NCBI RefSeq assembly: GCF_034008635.1 | Contig: NZ_CP125378.1 | Location: 2,036,001-2,100,000, forward strand | Direction of reading: 5' to 3' | From: Pseudomonas sp. P8_229 | GTDB lineage: Bacteria > Pseudomonadota > Gammaproteobacteria > Pseudomonadales > Pseudomonadaceae | DNA: 64,000 nucleotides | Shown here: positions 30,235 through 41,756 of the stretch, in pieces | Position numbering within the stretch: the first letter of the stretch is position 1 | Layout of the letters: every line of letters begins with the position of its first letter | The notes under the pieces: model-generated | Databases searched by the model: none | What the model saw: only the letters and a program-made list of their open reading frames with translations | Told to the model about the DNA's origin: nothing | Made by a program: the position numbers and the translations under genes

Positions 30235-31530
30235 ATGCTGGAAAGGCTGTTTCAACTCAAGGCACACAACACCAACGTGCGTACCGAGATTCTGGCGGGC
30301 GTCACGACCTTCCTGGCCATGGCCTACATTCTGTTCGTCAACCCGAGCATCCTCGGCGAGACCGGCATGGACAAGGGCGCGGTGTTTGTCGCCACCTGTC
30401 TGGCAGCCGCCATCGGCTCGACCATCATGGGCCTGATCGCCAACTACCCGATCGCCCTCGCACCGGGCATGGGCCTGAACGCTTTCTTTACCTACACCGT
30501 GGTTCTGCACATGGGCCACACCTGGCAAGTGGCGCTGGGCGCGGTGTTCATCTCGGCGGTGTGCTTCTTCCTGCTGTCGATCTTCCGCATCCGCGAATGG
30601 ATCATCAACAGCATCCCGCTGCCATTGCGTTCGGCGATTGCCGCCGGTATTGGCCTGTTCCTGGCCCTGATCGCCCTGCACAACGCCGGCATCGTGGTCA
30701 GCAACCCGGCGACCATGGTCGGCCTCGGTGACCTGAAAGCCCCGGCGCCGATCCTCGCCACCCTCGGCTTCGCCCTGATCGTCGCCCTCGAAGCCCTGAA
30801 AGTGCGCGGTGCGGTACTGATCGGCATTCTGGCAGTAACCATCGTGTCCATCGCCATGGGTTTCACCCCGTTCGGCGGCGTGACCTCGATGCCTCCTTCG
30901 CTGGCCCCGACCTTCATGCAACTGGACATCAAGGGCGCCTTGGACATCGGTCTGGTCAGCGTGATCTTCGCCTTCCTGTTCGTCGACCTGTTCGACAACT
31001 CCGGTACCCTGATCGGCGTCGCCAAGCGCGCCGGCCTGATGGGCAAGGACGGCCACATGCCGAAAATGGGCCGTGCTCTGATCGCCGACAGCACCGCAGC
31101 CATGGCCGGTTCGCTGCTGGGTACCTCGACCACCACCAGCTACATCGAATCCGCTGCTGGCGTGAGTGCTGGCGGGCGTACCGGTCTGACGGCCGTCGTC
31201 GTTGCGATCCTGTTCCTGCTGGCGCTGTTCTTCTCGCCACTGGCGGCCAGCGTGCCGGCCTTCGCCACCGCTCCAGCGCTGCTGTTCGTCGCCGTGCTGA
31301 TGACGTCGGGCCTGGCGGAAATAGACTGGGAAGACATTACTGTTGCCGCGCCAGTGGTCGTCACTGCGCTGGCAATGCCATTCACTTACTCGATCGCCAA
31401 CGGCATCGCGTTCGGCTTCATTTCCTGGACCGTGATCAAGCTGCTGTCGGGCCGCGCCCGTGAGCTGAACCCGGCGCTGGTGATCCTGTCGATTCTGTTT
31501 GTGATCAAGTTGGGTTGGTTCAACGCATGA
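30235..31530 (+). CDS. NCS2-family purine permease (AzgA/PbuG/GhxP-like)
   Basis: The 431-residue protein has about 12-14 TM helices and the AzgA-type NCS2 signatures: [54 protein letters not shown], and [20 protein letters not shown]. These transporters import hypoxanthine, guanine or adenine with protons. The start at 30235 has GGGAG upstream. The stop overlaps the start of trmA in an ATGA arrangement, so the two are translationally coupled. An in-frame extension upstream to 29776 is not conserved in character. Confidence 0.9.
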   Translation: MLERLFQLKAHNTNVRTEILAGVTTFLAMAYILFVNPSILGETGMDKGAVFVATCLAAAIGSTIMGLIANYPIALAPGMGLNAFFTYTVVLHMGHTWQVALGAVFISAVCFFLLSIFRIREWIINSIPLPLRSAIAAGIGLFLALIALHNAGIVVSNPATMVGLGDLKAPAPILATLGFALIVALEALKVRGAVLIGILAVTIVSIAMGFTPFGGVTSMPPSLAPTFMQLDIKGALDIGLVSVIFAFLFVDLFDNSGTLIGVAKRAGLMGKDGHMPKMGRALIADSTAAMAGSLLGTSTTTSYIESAAGVSAGGRTGLTAVVVAILFLLALFFSPLAASVPAFATAPALLFVAVLMTSGLAEIDWEDITVAAPVVVTALAMPFTYSIANGIAFGFISWTVIKLLSGRARELNPALVILSILFVIKLGWFNA

Positions 31531-32606
31531 CTTTCGATTCCCAGGCCTACGCCACTCAGCTCGAAGACAAGGTCACGCGATTGCGTGACCTGCTCGCCCC
31601 GTTCGATGCGCCGGAGCCGACGGTGTTCGACTCGCCGCTGCAGAACTTCCGCCTGCGCGCCGAGTTCCGCCTGTGGCGCGAGGCCGGTGAGCGGCACTAC
31701 GCAATGTTCTCCCAGGACGACAAACGCACGCCGATCCTGATCGAAGAGTTTCCGATTGCCAGCCTGCGCATCAACCAGTTGATGCCGCAGCTCAAGGCTG
31801 CCTGGCAGGCAAGCTCAGCTCTGAGCCACAAGCTGTTTCAGGTGGAGTTCCTGACCACCCTGGCCGGCGACGCGATGATCACCCTGTGCTACCACCGTCC
31901 GCTGGACGAGCACTGGCATGCGGCGGCTACTCAGTTGGCCGCTGATCTCAACGTCAGCATCATTGGTCGCTCGAAGGGCAAACGCGAAGTGCTCGGCCTC
32001 GATTACGTGGTCGAGAAACTCGACGTCGGCGGCCGCACCTTCAGCTATCGCCAACCGGAAGGCGCGTTCACTCAGCCTAACGGCACCGTGAACCAGAAGA
32101 TGTTGAACTGGGCATACGAAGCACTCGGCGATCGCAGCGACGACCTGCTGGAGCTGTACTGCGGCAACGGCAACTTCACCCTGCCGCTCGCCACGCGCGT
32201 GCGCAAAGTGCTGGCCACCGAGATCAGCAAGACCTCGGTCAACGCCGCATTGAGCAACCTCAGCGAAAACGCTGTGGATAACGTCACGCTGGTGCGCCTG
32301 TCCGCCGAAGAGCTGACCGAAGCACTGAACGACGTGCGCCCGTTCCGTCGCCTGCAAGGCATCGACCTGAAAAGCTACGAGTTCGGCAGCGTGTTCGTCG
32401 ACCCGCCGCGCGCCGGCATGGACCCGGACACCTGCGAGCTGACCCGGCGTTTCGACAACATCCTGTACATCTCCTGCAACCCGGAAACCCTGGCGGCCAA
32501 CATCGCCCAACTGCACGACACGCACCGCATCACCCGCTGCGCGCTGTTCGACCAGTTCCCGTGGACGCATCACATGGAGTCCGGAGTGTTGCTGACCCGG
32601 CGTTGA
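31527..32606 (+). CDS. trmA: tRNA (uracil-5-)-methyltransferase TrmA
   Basis: The 359-residue SAM enzyme makes m5U54 (ribothymidine) in tRNA. Motifs: SAM-binding [24 protein letters not shown], and the catalytic YISCNPETL with Cys317 as nucleophile. A general-base Glu lies near the C-terminus in HMESGVLL. There is no iron-sulfur TRAM domain, which separates it from RlmD. Start and the permease stop overlap by 4 bases (ATGA). A strong terminator follows. Confidence 0.96.
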   Translation: MTFDSQAYATQLEDKVTRLRDLLAPFDAPEPTVFDSPLQNFRLRAEFRLWREAGERHYAMFSQDDKRTPILIEEFPIASLRINQLMPQLKAAWQASSALSHKLFQVEFLTTLAGDAMITLCYHRPLDEHWHAAATQLAADLNVSIIGRSKGKREVLGLDYVVEKLDVGGRTFSYRQPEGAFTQPNGTVNQKMLNWAYEALGDRSDDLLELYCGNGNFTLPLATRVRKVLATEISKTSVNAALSNLSENAVDNVTLVRLSAEELTEALNDVRPFRRLQGIDLKSYEFGSVFVDPPRAGMDPDTCELTRRFDNILYISCNPETLAANIAQLHDTHRITRCALFDQFPWTHHMESGVLLTRR

Positions 32607-32624
32607 TTGCCGGTTCCCGGATGC

Positions 32625-32654
32625 AAAAAAGCCGTCGTGATTGACGGCTTTTTT
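32625..32654 (+). terminator. rho-independent terminator of trmA
   Basis: The stem AAAAGCCGTC / GACGGCTTTT with loop GTGATT ends in six T. The A-run on the other side may let it also stop the convergent DUF2442 transcript. Confidence 0.92.
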
Positions 32655-32662
32655 GTGGGTGC

Positions 32663-33109
32663 TCACGGTGCGATATCGGTTTTACGGGGGCGCCCGCCCT
32701 TTTTGCCATTCGCGCGTGCAGCTTCAGACTTCGCAGCACTGCTTTGACGACCGTTACGCGAAGCAACCACCGAAGCCGCCATCCTCATGAGTGACGGGCT
32801 CGCCGAAATCATCCCGGCAATGGAAACATCGAGGTCTTTGCCCTCATGGCAAAGCGCAGTGCCTGCGAAACCGACTGTCACTCCCTCATAGTCGCCTGCC
32901 TCAAACCCGTCGAACTCCGGATACTGATCCACCGGCAGTAACACACCGCTACCGTCATCAAAACGGATGACCAGCGATGGTTTTTCAAAGCTCACCGAAA
33001 CAGCCTGCAAACTGCTGGCTTGTCGTGTTTCGCCACGCTTTATGGCTGCATCGAGCATGTCTTCCGTCATTGGACGAGGTACAGACGGCTTGGCCTTGAT
33101 GATTTTCAT
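32663..33109 (-). CDS. DUF2442-domain protein
   Basis: The 148-residue protein has a DUF2442 core of small beta-strand-rich type (VSVSFEKPSLVIRFDDGSGV, LPVDQYPEF) and a basic C-terminal tail, KSEAARANGKKGGRPRK, with a GRPRK element that resembles an AT-hook. That suggests DNA contact, which is inference. Its ATG overlaps the stop of the DUF4160 gene by 4 bases (ATGA), so the two are coupled. Adjacent DUF4160-DUF2442 genes recur in bacteria and look like a two-gene module; the function is not established. Confidence 0.8.
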   Translation of the reverse strand: MKIIKAKPSVPRPMTEDMLDAAIKRGETRQASSLQAVSVSFEKPSLVIRFDDGSGVLLPVDQYPEFDGFEAGDYEGVTVGFAGTALCHEGKDLDVSIAGMISASPSLMRMAASVVASRNGRQSSAAKSEAARANGKKGGRPRKTDIAP

Positions 33110-33534
33110 AAATGGATTTCAACTCCTTCCAGTTTGCCGACCAATGTCAGAAGCACTTTGTCTTCTTCTGGCTCATAGCGCGCGGCACCGATCCTGTAGG
33201 TCGTCTCGGTAACAGGTTTCATCACGGGAACTTCGTTTGATTTGCAGTCCCACACCTGATTGTCGAGACAAACGGTCCGCACGCCTGACCACCAGATCCC
33301 TCGTGCGCGACGCAAATGAGCAGTTTGCCCCAGTGATCGACACAAGCCTTGCAGCACGGCCATCGGCGGTCGACGAGAAATCGGCACGACATCCCACAGA
33401 TCAATGTCGTTGTGCCAGAAGCTGAACTGCAATCGGGCATTCCAGGCACCCGCATCCACATGAGCGTGCGGTGGGCAATGTTCACCTCGCAGCATGATGC
33501 GTATCGACAATCCCTTGTAGCTGCATACCTTCAT
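33106..33534 (-). CDS. DUF4160-domain protein
   Basis: The 142-residue protein starts with the DUF4160 hallmark (SIRIMLRGEHCPPHAHV), where the usual form is a PPHxHV motif after an acidic or Asn residue, with several His that could bind metal or nucleic acid. Only the first part matches DUF4160 clearly. The middle (LRRARGIWWSGVRTVCLDNQVW) and the C-terminus (ARYEPEEDKVLLTLVGKLEGVEI) resemble another DUF2442-like beta unit. It is the first gene of a two-gene unit with the DUF2442 gene. The ribosome site is unclear. Confidence 0.7.
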   Translation of the reverse strand: MKVCSYKGLSIRIMLRGEHCPPHAHVDAGAWNARLQFSFWHNDIDLWDVVPISRRPPMAVLQGLCRSLGQTAHLRRARGIWWSGVRTVCLDNQVWDCKSNEVPVMKPVTETTYRIGAARYEPEEDKVLLTLVGKLEGVEIHL

Positions 33535-33865
33535 GCTAACCCATCCGTTAGGTTAATAAGTTTCAGGATTCGATGATCTTTTCAAATCCGACGACCGGAG
33601 CTGCACAGCAAGCGCTACTTCTCACCACTCTCAGGCTAGCGTTGGCACGGGTCAGGAGTCGGTAAACCTTCGAAGGAAAACGTAAGCAAAGCTGTCGTTA
33701 CAATTAGAACAACCCTGTCCACAAAAATGGCTTGTGTGCGATCACCGAACAAAAACCCCCCGGGTTCAAGCACTGCAATTGACCATGGTAACCATCTAGT
33801 ACATTTTACCTCCACAGGCTGAAACCCTCGGCCCAAGCCAACAACAATAAGTGGAGTTTGCCCCC
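33535..33865. other. intergenic region between DUF4160 gene and aroQ
   Basis: There is no gene in these 331 AT-rich bases, which must contain promoters for both the leftward DUF4160 unit and the rightward aroQ operon. Its one clear feature is the motif at 33789-33807. Confidence 0.6.
33789..33807 (+). promoter_or_regulatory. putative TetR operator shared with the quiC/MFS promoter region
   Basis: TAACCATCTAGTACATTTT matches the minus strand of 38046-38064 at 15 of 19 positions (TAACC, then TAGTACA, then TTT). It overlaps the dyad ATGGTAACCAT and follows a TTGACC -35-like element at 33779-33784. It lies about 59 bases before aroQ. The TetR-family product of 35277-35954 is the obvious candidate binder; this is inference. 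Confidence 0.55.
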
Positions 33866-34315
33866 ATGCCCCCTATCGTTCTGGTGCTCAACGGCCCGAA
33901 CCTGAACCTGCTCGGCACCCGTGAACCGGCGACTTACGGTCACGAAACCCTGGCTGATATCTCTGCACTGTGCGGCCGCGCCGCCGAAGAATTCGGCCTG
34001 GCCGTGGAGTTTCGCCAGACCAATCACGAAGGCGAATTGCTCGACTGGATTCACGCTGCACGCGGACGCTGTGCCGGGATCGTGATCAACCCGGCGGCCT
34101 GGACTCACACCTCGGTGGCGATCCGCGACGCGCTGGTCGCCAGTGAGTTGCCGGTGATCGAAGTGCACCTGTCCAACGTCCATGCACGCGAGCCGTTCCG
34201 GCATCACTCGTTCGTCTCGGCGATCGCCACGGCGGTGATGTGCGGCTTCGGCAGTCATGGCTATCGCCTGGCCCTGGAACACTTCAGGCAACGGCTGAAG
34301 GGGCGCGCAGCATGA
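33866..34315 (+). CDS. aroQ: type II 3-dehydroquinate dehydratase
   Basis: The 149-residue enzyme converts 3-dehydroquinate to 3-dehydroshikimate. Type II motifs are clear: [51 protein letters not shown], and the late [17 protein letters not shown] with the catalytic His. In this setting it probably serves quinate catabolism rather than aromatic synthesis, as the next genes indicate. GGAG lies upstream of ATG 33866. The stop overlaps the next start in ATGA. Confidence 0.95.
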   Translation: MPPIVLVLNGPNLNLLGTREPATYGHETLADISALCGRAAEEFGLAVEFRQTNHEGELLDWIHAARGRCAGIVINPAAWTHTSVAIRDALVASELPVIEVHLSNVHAREPFRHHSFVSAIATAVMCGFGSHGYRLALEHFRQRLKGRAA

Positions 34316-35166
34316 CCCGCAAACCGGTAATACTGGCCGGCCTGATCGGCGCAGGCATTCAGGCCTCGCGCACGCCATCGCTGCATGAACACGAAGGTGA
34401 CGCCCAGGGCTTGCGCTACTTGTATCGCCTGATCGACCTCGATCAGTTGCACCTGGACAGCAACGCCCTGCCCGACCTGCTGCTGGCGGCGGAGCGGATG
34501 AACTACACGGGCCTGAACATCACGTTTCCGTGCAAGCAAGCGATCCTTGCGCTGCTCGATGAACTGTCGCCGGAAGCCCGGGGCATCGGCGCGGTCAATA
34601 CCGTGGTGCTCAAGGACGGCAAACGCATCGGCCACAACACCGATTGTCTGGGCTTTGCCGAAGGTTTTCGTCGCGGCTTGAAGGATGCTGCCCGAGCGCA
34701 TGTCGTCCAGATGGGCGCTGGCGGTGCGGGGGCAGCCGTGGCCCACGCGCTGCTGAGCGAAGGCGTCCAGCAACTGAGCATTTTCGACGTCGACCGCGAG
34801 CGCGCCGAAAGTCTGGCGAACAACCTCAATCAGCATTTCGGCTTCGGTCGCGCCGTCGCCGGGCAAGACCTGCCGGGCACACTGAATCAGGCCGATGGTC
34901 TGGTGAACACCACGCCGATGGGCATGGCCAAACTACCGGGCATGCCGGTGCCAGTCGAACTGCTGCGCAAGGAATTGTGGGTCGCGGAGATCGTGTATTT
35001 CCCGCTGGAAACCGAACTGCTGCGCAACGCCCGCGCCTTGGGTTGCCGCACGCTGGACGGTGGCAACATGGCAGTGTTTCAAGCGGTGAAGGCGTTTGAG
35101 CTGTTCAGCGGCGTGGTGCCGGATGCGCAGCGAATGCTCGCGCATTTTCAAAGCATGAATGACTGA
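34312..35166 (+). CDS. quinate/shikimate dehydrogenase (AroE/QsuD family)
   Basis: The 284-residue enzyme has catalytic Lys75 (NITFPCKQ) and Asp111 ([10 protein letters not shown]), and a [13 protein letters not shown] dinucleotide fold. The acidic residue after beta-2 (IFDVDRERA) favours NAD over NADP, as expected for a catabolic enzyme oxidising quinate or shikimate. The biosynthetic AroE normally carries Arg there. It is coupled to aroQ by a 4-base overlap. Together they would turn quinate into 3-dehydroshikimate, the QuiC substrate encoded nearby. Confidence 0.88.
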   Translation: MTRKPVILAGLIGAGIQASRTPSLHEHEGDAQGLRYLYRLIDLDQLHLDSNALPDLLLAAERMNYTGLNITFPCKQAILALLDELSPEARGIGAVNTVVLKDGKRIGHNTDCLGFAEGFRRGLKDAARAHVVQMGAGGAGAAVAHALLSEGVQQLSIFDVDRERAESLANNLNQHFGFGRAVAGQDLPGTLNQADGLVNTTPMGMAKLPGMPVPVELLRKELWVAEIVYFPLETELLRNARALGCRTLDGGNMAVFQAVKAFELFSGVVPDAQRMLAHFQSMND

Positions 35167-35178
35167 ATTACCGCCCTT

Positions 35179-35267
35179 GTGGGAGCGAGCCTGCTCGCGA
35201 AAGCGGTGTGTCAGCTAACAGATGCATTGACTGACAGTATGCTTTCGCGAGCAGGCTCGCTCCCACA
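35179..35267. repeat. REP doublet (GTGGGAGCGAGCCTGCTC type)
   Basis: Inverted arms read TGTGGGAGCGAGCCTGCTCG and the complement, with matching extensions (AAAGC and GCTTT). It is a sequence intermediate between the two other GTxGGAG types. It lies tail-to-tail between the quinate dehydrogenase and tetR genes. Confidence 0.9.
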
Positions 35268-35276
35268 GGAATAGTG

Positions 35277-35954
35277 TTACAGCTGCAAGTAGCGCAACAC
35301 CGACTCGCAGATCATCTCGCGATGGCGCTGCTTGATGGCTTCGTCCGGCAGGTCGATCTGAAAGATCTCACCGAACGTGTGGCGGTTCGAGACGCGATAG
35401 AAGCAAAACGAGCTGATCAGCAAATGCACGTCCAAGGCATTCAAACCGCGGCGGAACACCCCCTCCTCGGCGCCATGGCGCAAAATCTCGCCCAGCGAAT
35501 CGAGGATGGTGTTGTTCATCGCCTTGATCGCGTCGGAGCGCTTCACGAACTCGGCGTTGTGGATATTTTCGATGCAGACGATGCGCACGAAATCGACGTT
35601 GCGATCGTGGTGATCGAAGGTGAATTCCACCAGCCGCCGGATCGCCACCACCGGCGGCAACTCGGCCAGGTGCAAGCGGTTTTCGGTGCTGCGGATGTCG
35701 CCGTAGAGTTTCTCCAGCACCTCGACGTACAACTGCTCCTTACTGCCGAAGTAGTAATAGATCATGCGTTTGGAGGTGTGGATACGCTCGGCGATCGCGT
35801 CGACGCGGGCGCCGGACAACCCCTGCTGGACGAACTCGACAATCGCCTCCTGCAGGATGTTCTCGCGGGTCTTTTCCGGGTTGTTTTTGCGACTCTTGCG
35901 CGGCTCCATGCCTGATACGACGGGAGCGGCGGGGAGTTCTGATGTCATTGTCAT
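35277..35954 (-). CDS. TetR-family regulator of the quinate/shikimate cluster
   Basis: The 225-residue protein has a basic N-terminus (RKSRKNNPEKTRENILQ), a TetR helix-turn-helix (AIAERIHTSKRMIYYYFGSKEQLY, about 50-75) and a C-terminal all-helical ligand domain. It lies 102 bases downstream of quiC in the same direction, so it is probably part of the quiC transcript and subject to autoregulation. A motif with dyad symmetry lies upstream of quiC, and a similar one upstream of aroQ. ATG 35954 is followed by another at 35948; neither has a strong ribosome site. Confidence 0.86.
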   Translation of the reverse strand: MTMTSELPAAPVVSGMEPRKSRKNNPEKTRENILQEAIVEFVQQGLSGARVDAIAERIHTSKRMIYYYFGSKEQLYVEVLEKLYGDIRSTENRLHLAELPPVVAIRRLVEFTFDHHDRNVDFVRIVCIENIHNAEFVKRSDAIKAMNNTILDSLGEILRHGAEEGVFRRGLNALDVHLLISSFCFYRVSNRHTFGEIFQIDLPDEAIKQRHREMICESVLRYLQL

Positions 35955-36056
35955 TGCGGGCTCACGGCCATCACTGCACAGGTTGGCGATTATGGGCCGC
36001 GCCGCACAGTGAAGGAAGCCACGTGGCCCGTGTTTAATCCCGCGCTTACGAATTTC

Positions 36057-37958
<1,902 letters not shown>

Positions 37959-38045
37959 GCTTGAACTCCCGGTCTGCACTGCTCTGAGTCAGGGATGTTT
38001 TTATCGTCCGTAAATTATTGGCTGCATGACTGCGCACAGCAATTT

Positions 38046-38064
38046 AAAGTGTACTACCCGGTTA
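38046..38064 (-). promoter_or_regulatory. putative TetR operator between quiC and the MFS gene
   Basis: On the minus strand it reads TAACCGGGTAGTACACTTT. The centre, ACTACCCGGTTAGT (38053-38066), is a 14-bp dyad with a single mismatched pair, a size and form usual for TetR-family sites. The 15-of-19 match with the aroQ upstream site suggests one regulator acts on both transcripts. Confidence 0.6.
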
Positions 38065-38221
38065 GTTTTGCGTGCGATTATCGAACACTAAGGCGTTTCG
38101 ACGAATTGACGATTTTTCGTCCACTGCCCACCATCGACGTCACATTGAGTCCGGATGTGAACCCTCGGTCGCAGTGCCTTGCAAACAACACCACATAACA
38201 AATTCAAAAACGGGTGGAACA

Positions 38222-39559
38222 ATGATTCCTTCACAGACTTCCCGCATGGCCCCGGCCATGAGCACTGCCACGGGTGGCATCGGCGATAAGATCCGCGGCG
38301 CCATGGCCGTCGGCAAGACCCGTTGGGGCATGCTGGCGCTGGTGTTTTTCGCCACGACCCTGAACTACATCGACCGCGCCGCCCTCGGCGTCATGCAGCC
38401 GATCCTCGCCAAGGAAATGAGCTGGACGGCGATGGACTACGCCAACATCAACTTCTGGTTTCAGGTCGGCTACGCCATCGGCTTCGTCCTGCAGGGACGC
38501 CTGATCGACCGTGTCGGCGTCAAACGCGTGTTCTTCTGCGCGGTGCTGCTCTGGAGCCTGGCCACCGGTGCCCACGGCCTGGCGACGTCGGCCGTCGGCT
38601 TCATGGTCTGCCGCTTCATCCTCGGTCTGACCGAAGCAGCCAACTACCCGGCCTGCGTGAAAACCACGCGCCTGTGGTTCCCGGCCGGTGAACGTGCGGT
38701 CGCCACCGGCATCTTCAACGCCGGCACTAACGTCGGCGCAATGTTCACGCCGATGCTGCTGCCGCTGATCCTCCACGTGTGGGGCTGGCAGGCGGCGTTC
38801 CTGTGCATGTCGGCGCTGGGCGGGATCTGGCTGCTGTTCTGGGGCCTGAAGTACTTCAACCCGGAAGACCATCCAGGCGTTAAACAATCGGAACTGGACT
38901 ACATCCAGCAGGAAGTCGAACCGGAACACGCCCGCGTACCGTTCTCGCGCATCCTGCGCATGCGTGGCACCTGGGCCTTCGCCCTTGCCTACTCGCTGAC
39001 GGCGCCGGTGTTCTGGTTCTACCTGTACTGGCTACCGCCGTTTCTCAATCAGCAATACAACCTGGGCATCAACGTGACCCAGATGGGCATCCCGCTGATC
39101 ATCATCTACGTGACGGCCGACTTCGGCAGTGTCGGCGGCGGCATTCTGTCTTCGTTCCTGATCGGTCGCGGCATGAACTCGATCAAGGCGCGGCTGCTGT
39201 CGATGTTCCTGTTCGCCTGCTGCATCATCGGCGTGATCATGGCGGCCGGTTCGAGCAACCTGTGGGTCGCGGTGGCGGCGATTTCCCTGGCGATCGGCGC
39301 GCATCAGGCCTGGACCGCGAACATCTGGAGCCTGGTGATGGACTACACGCCCAAGCACATGATGAGCACGGTGTTCGGCTTCGGCGGCATGTGCGCCGCG
39401 ATCGGCGGGATGTTCATGACCCAGATCGTCGGCCACATCCTGACCGTCACCAATAACAACTACACGGTGCTGTTCACGCTGATTCCGGCGATGTACTTCC
39501 TGGCGCTGACATGGATGTATTTCATGGCGCCGCGCAAGATTCCTACCGTTACCGAGTAA
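38222..39559 (+). CDS. MFS transporter, probable quinate/shikimate importer
   Basis: The 445-residue protein has 12 TM helices and the anion:cation symporter pattern of the hexuronate/galactarate type: LNYIDRAALGVMQPILAKEM in TM1, GRLIDRVGVKRVFF, and GLTEAANYPACVKTTRLWFP. Position next to quiC and a shared operator-like motif point to uptake of quinate, shikimate or dehydroshikimate. The start at 38222 has GGTGGA upstream; the upstream in-frame ATG at 38072 lies within the promoter region. Confidence 0.88.
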   Translation: MIPSQTSRMAPAMSTATGGIGDKIRGAMAVGKTRWGMLALVFFATTLNYIDRAALGVMQPILAKEMSWTAMDYANINFWFQVGYAIGFVLQGRLIDRVGVKRVFFCAVLLWSLATGAHGLATSAVGFMVCRFILGLTEAANYPACVKTTRLWFPAGERAVATGIFNAGTNVGAMFTPMLLPLILHVWGWQAAFLCMSALGGIWLLFWGLKYFNPEDHPGVKQSELDYIQQEVEPEHARVPFSRILRMRGTWAFALAYSLTAPVFWFYLYWLPPFLNQQYNLGINVTQMGIPLIIIYVTADFGSVGGGILSSFLIGRGMNSIKARLLSMFLFACCIIGVIMAAGSSNLWVAVAAISLAIGAHQAWTANIWSLVMDYTPKHMMSTVFGFGGMCAAIGGMFMTQIVGHILTVTNNNYTVLFTLIPAMYFLALTWMYFMAPRKIPTVTE

Positions 39560-39580
39560 CTGCCTGCACCACATCCCCCC

Positions 39581-39670
39581 TGTGGGAGCGGGCTTGCTCG
39601 CGAAAGCGTCCTGTCAGTCATTGAAAATGCCGACTGAAACACCGCCTTCGCGAGCAAGCCCGCTCCCACA
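39581..39670. repeat. REP doublet (GTGGGAGCGGGCTTGCTC type)
   Basis: Inverted arms at 39581-39604 and 39647-39670 are near-perfect. It is tail-to-tail between the MFS and EamA genes. Confidence 0.92.
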
Positions 39671-39685
39671 GGGATCTGCGTTTCA

Positions 39686-40564
39686 TCAGCGGCGGCTTTG
39701 CTGCCAGGCTGCCGCCAGGCCACTGCAACAAATCACCGCGATCCCGATCACCGTCAAAAGACTCGGCGTGTGATTGAACACCACCCAGCCCAGCAACCCC
39801 GCAAACACGATCTGGCAGTAGCCAAACGGCGCCAGCAAGGCCGGCGCGGCGTGGCGGAACGCCTGGGTCAGAAACAGGTGCGCAGTCATCCCGCAGGTGC
39901 CCAGCGCCAGCATCAACACCCCGTGCCCCAGGCTCGGTACTTGCCAGAAGAACGGCACCAGCGCGCTCATCACCAGCGTGTTGCACAGGCCGGCGAAAAA
40001 GTTACTGGTGGTCGGACTGTCGAATTCGCTGAGCTTGCGGGTGAGCAGTTGATAGAAGCAGAAGAACAGCGCCGAGCAGAACGGCAGCAGCACCGCCGGG
40101 GTGAACAACTCACCGCCCGGGTGGACGATGATCAGCACGCCGATGAACCCACAGATCACCGCGATCCACTGGCCGCGCGTCACCCGTTCCTTGAGCAACG
40201 GCACCGACAGCGCCGTGACCAGCACTGGCGCGAGAAAGTTGACCGCCGTGGCTTCGGCCAGCGGGATGTACAGCAGCGCGGTGGTGAAAAACAGACTGGT
40301 GCCCAACAGGCACAATGCCCGCGCCAACTGCCATGACGGTCGCTTGGTGCGCAGCACCCGCAACCCCGACTGCGGCAGAAAGATTCCCGCCATCAACAAG
40401 GTATGCACCAGATAACGCGCCCAGACCACCATCACGATCGGATAGAAACCGGACAGGTATTTCGACAGCGCGTCATGACTGGAAAACAGAAAGGTGGCCA
40501 GGACAATCAGCAAGATCCCTTTGAAGGGTTGGTTGACGCCGGATAACGGTGTGCTGACGGTCAT
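39686..40564 (-). CDS. DMT-family transporter (EamA/RhaT-type)
   Basis: The 292-residue protein has ten predicted TM helices in two EamA halves. The first starts FKGILLIVLATFLFSSHDALSKY and includes EATAVNFLAPVLVTALSVPLLKERV; the second includes APALLAPFGYCQIVFAGLLGWVVF. These proteins are mostly metabolite exporters; the substrate is unknown. AGGAGA precedes ATG 40564. It is divergent from the first metallopeptidase gene. Confidence 0.87.
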   Translation of the reverse strand: MTVSTPLSGVNQPFKGILLIVLATFLFSSHDALSKYLSGFYPIVMVVWARYLVHTLLMAGIFLPQSGLRVLRTKRPSWQLARALCLLGTSLFFTTALLYIPLAEATAVNFLAPVLVTALSVPLLKERVTRGQWIAVICGFIGVLIIVHPGGELFTPAVLLPFCSALFFCFYQLLTRKLSEFDSPTTSNFFAGLCNTLVMSALVPFFWQVPSLGHGVLMLALGTCGMTAHLFLTQAFRHAAPALLAPFGYCQIVFAGLLGWVVFNHTPSLLTVIGIAVICCSGLAAAWQQSRR

Positions 40565-40904
40565 GGGCTCTCCTGTAAACACTGCGCAACAATCTAGAGC
40601 CCGGCGTCAGACTCTCACAGACAACAATCGAAATAGTGGGCGAATAGCGCACGACATCGTCAGCAAATACCTCAGCCACTGCACGAAGGCTTGGTCCATG
40701 CCCCTTGCGTCCAACACATGCGGCCAATCCGATGCCCATTGGGACGTCGGACTTTTCGACAAGTTAATACCGAAAAAAGCCACTTTCATCTTTCAGGCAA
40801 ATAACGCCTTACGCTCGCTTACAGAATCGTCCTGCAAGTGCCGACCGCTGCCGCTATTCATAGGCACGGCAATAATGCCCATCAACCGATCAGAGAGCAC
40901 CACT
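40565..40904. other. intergenic region between EamA and metallopeptidase genes
   Basis: These 340 bases are less GC-rich than their flanks. The frame of the following gene stays open through the whole stretch, but no start with a ribosome site or recognisable protein feature appears before 40905. I see no RNA gene or repeat. It is likely a divergent promoter region, possibly with remnants of older coding sequence. Confidence 0.5.
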
Positions 40905-41756
40905 ATGTTATGGAACAAAGCACGACGCAGCGATAACGTCGACGATACTCGACAGGGCAAGGATGCCCGCCGCCCCACAGGGAAAATCATCGGCACCGGC
41001 CTGGCCGCCAGCATACTGGCTGGTGCAGCGCTTTATTCGACATTCAGCAACGGGCCTGAAGCCCCCTCCGCCCCCCATGAACAGACACTGTTACAGACCT
41101 TATCGCCCGAGGAGACTCAACTGCATTTCATCGAATCGATCCTCGGGGACACTGAAGACACCTGGAAACAGTTGTTTGCCCAAACCGGACGCCACTACCC
41201 GGCCCCTACGCTGACGGTATTCAGCGACGGCGTAGTGTCGGGCTGTGGATATGCTGCTGCGTCCAGCGGCCCGTTCTTCTGCCCGGAGAACACACGGATT
41301 TATCTCGACCCGCAGTTCTTCGCCCAGATGGCTCGGCAGTTTTCGGTAGTCGGCGACTTCGCCCAGGCCTTCATCATCGCCCATGAAGTCGGTCATCACG
41401 TGCAGCTTGAGCTGGGCCTTTCCAGACCGTTCGAAGAGGCCCTGGCGGCCCGCCGCCCCTTCACTGGCGATGCCGGCCTCGAGGTACGTGCCGAGTTGCA
41501 GGCCGATTGCCTGGCTGGAGTCTGGGCCCACCACGCGCAACAACGTCTGGCCTGGCTGGAGCCTGGCGACATCGAAGCCGCCTTGAATGCCGCGACCACC
41601 TTCGGCGACGACTTTTTGCAACGTGCGCGCAATCAGACAGTCCGTCCGGAGACCTTCAGTCATGGTACATCGACGCAACGCAGTGACTGGTTCACCTCCG
41701 GATTCGACAGCGGTCGTATCGATGCCTGCGATACTTTCAACGCCGCGAAGCTGTAA
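40905..41756 (+). CDS. putative neutral zinc metallopeptidase (YpfJ family), first copy
   Basis: The 283-residue protein starts MLWNKARRSDNVDD, has one TM helix (GTGLAASILAGAALYSTF, about 27-46), then a periplasmic domain with HEVGHHV (His160-Glu161-x-x-His164). The later Glu-rich ELQADCLAGVWAHHAQQRL supplies a probable third zinc ligand. The YpfJ family has conserved zinc-protease features, but no substrate is known. It is a diverged paralogue of the next gene and lacks that gene's glycine-rich linker. It is about 138 bases upstream of the second copy. Confidence 0.85.
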   Translation: MLWNKARRSDNVDDTRQGKDARRPTGKIIGTGLAASILAGAALYSTFSNGPEAPSAPHEQTLLQTLSPEETQLHFIESILGDTEDTWKQLFAQTGRHYPAPTLTVFSDGVVSGCGYAAASSGPFFCPENTRIYLDPQFFAQMARQFSVVGDFAQAFIIAHEVGHHVQLELGLSRPFEEALAARRPFTGDAGLEVRAELQADCLAGVWAHHAQQRLAWLEPGDIEAALNAATTFGDDFLQRARNQTVRPETFSHGTSTQRSDWFTSGFDSGRIDACDTFNAAKL

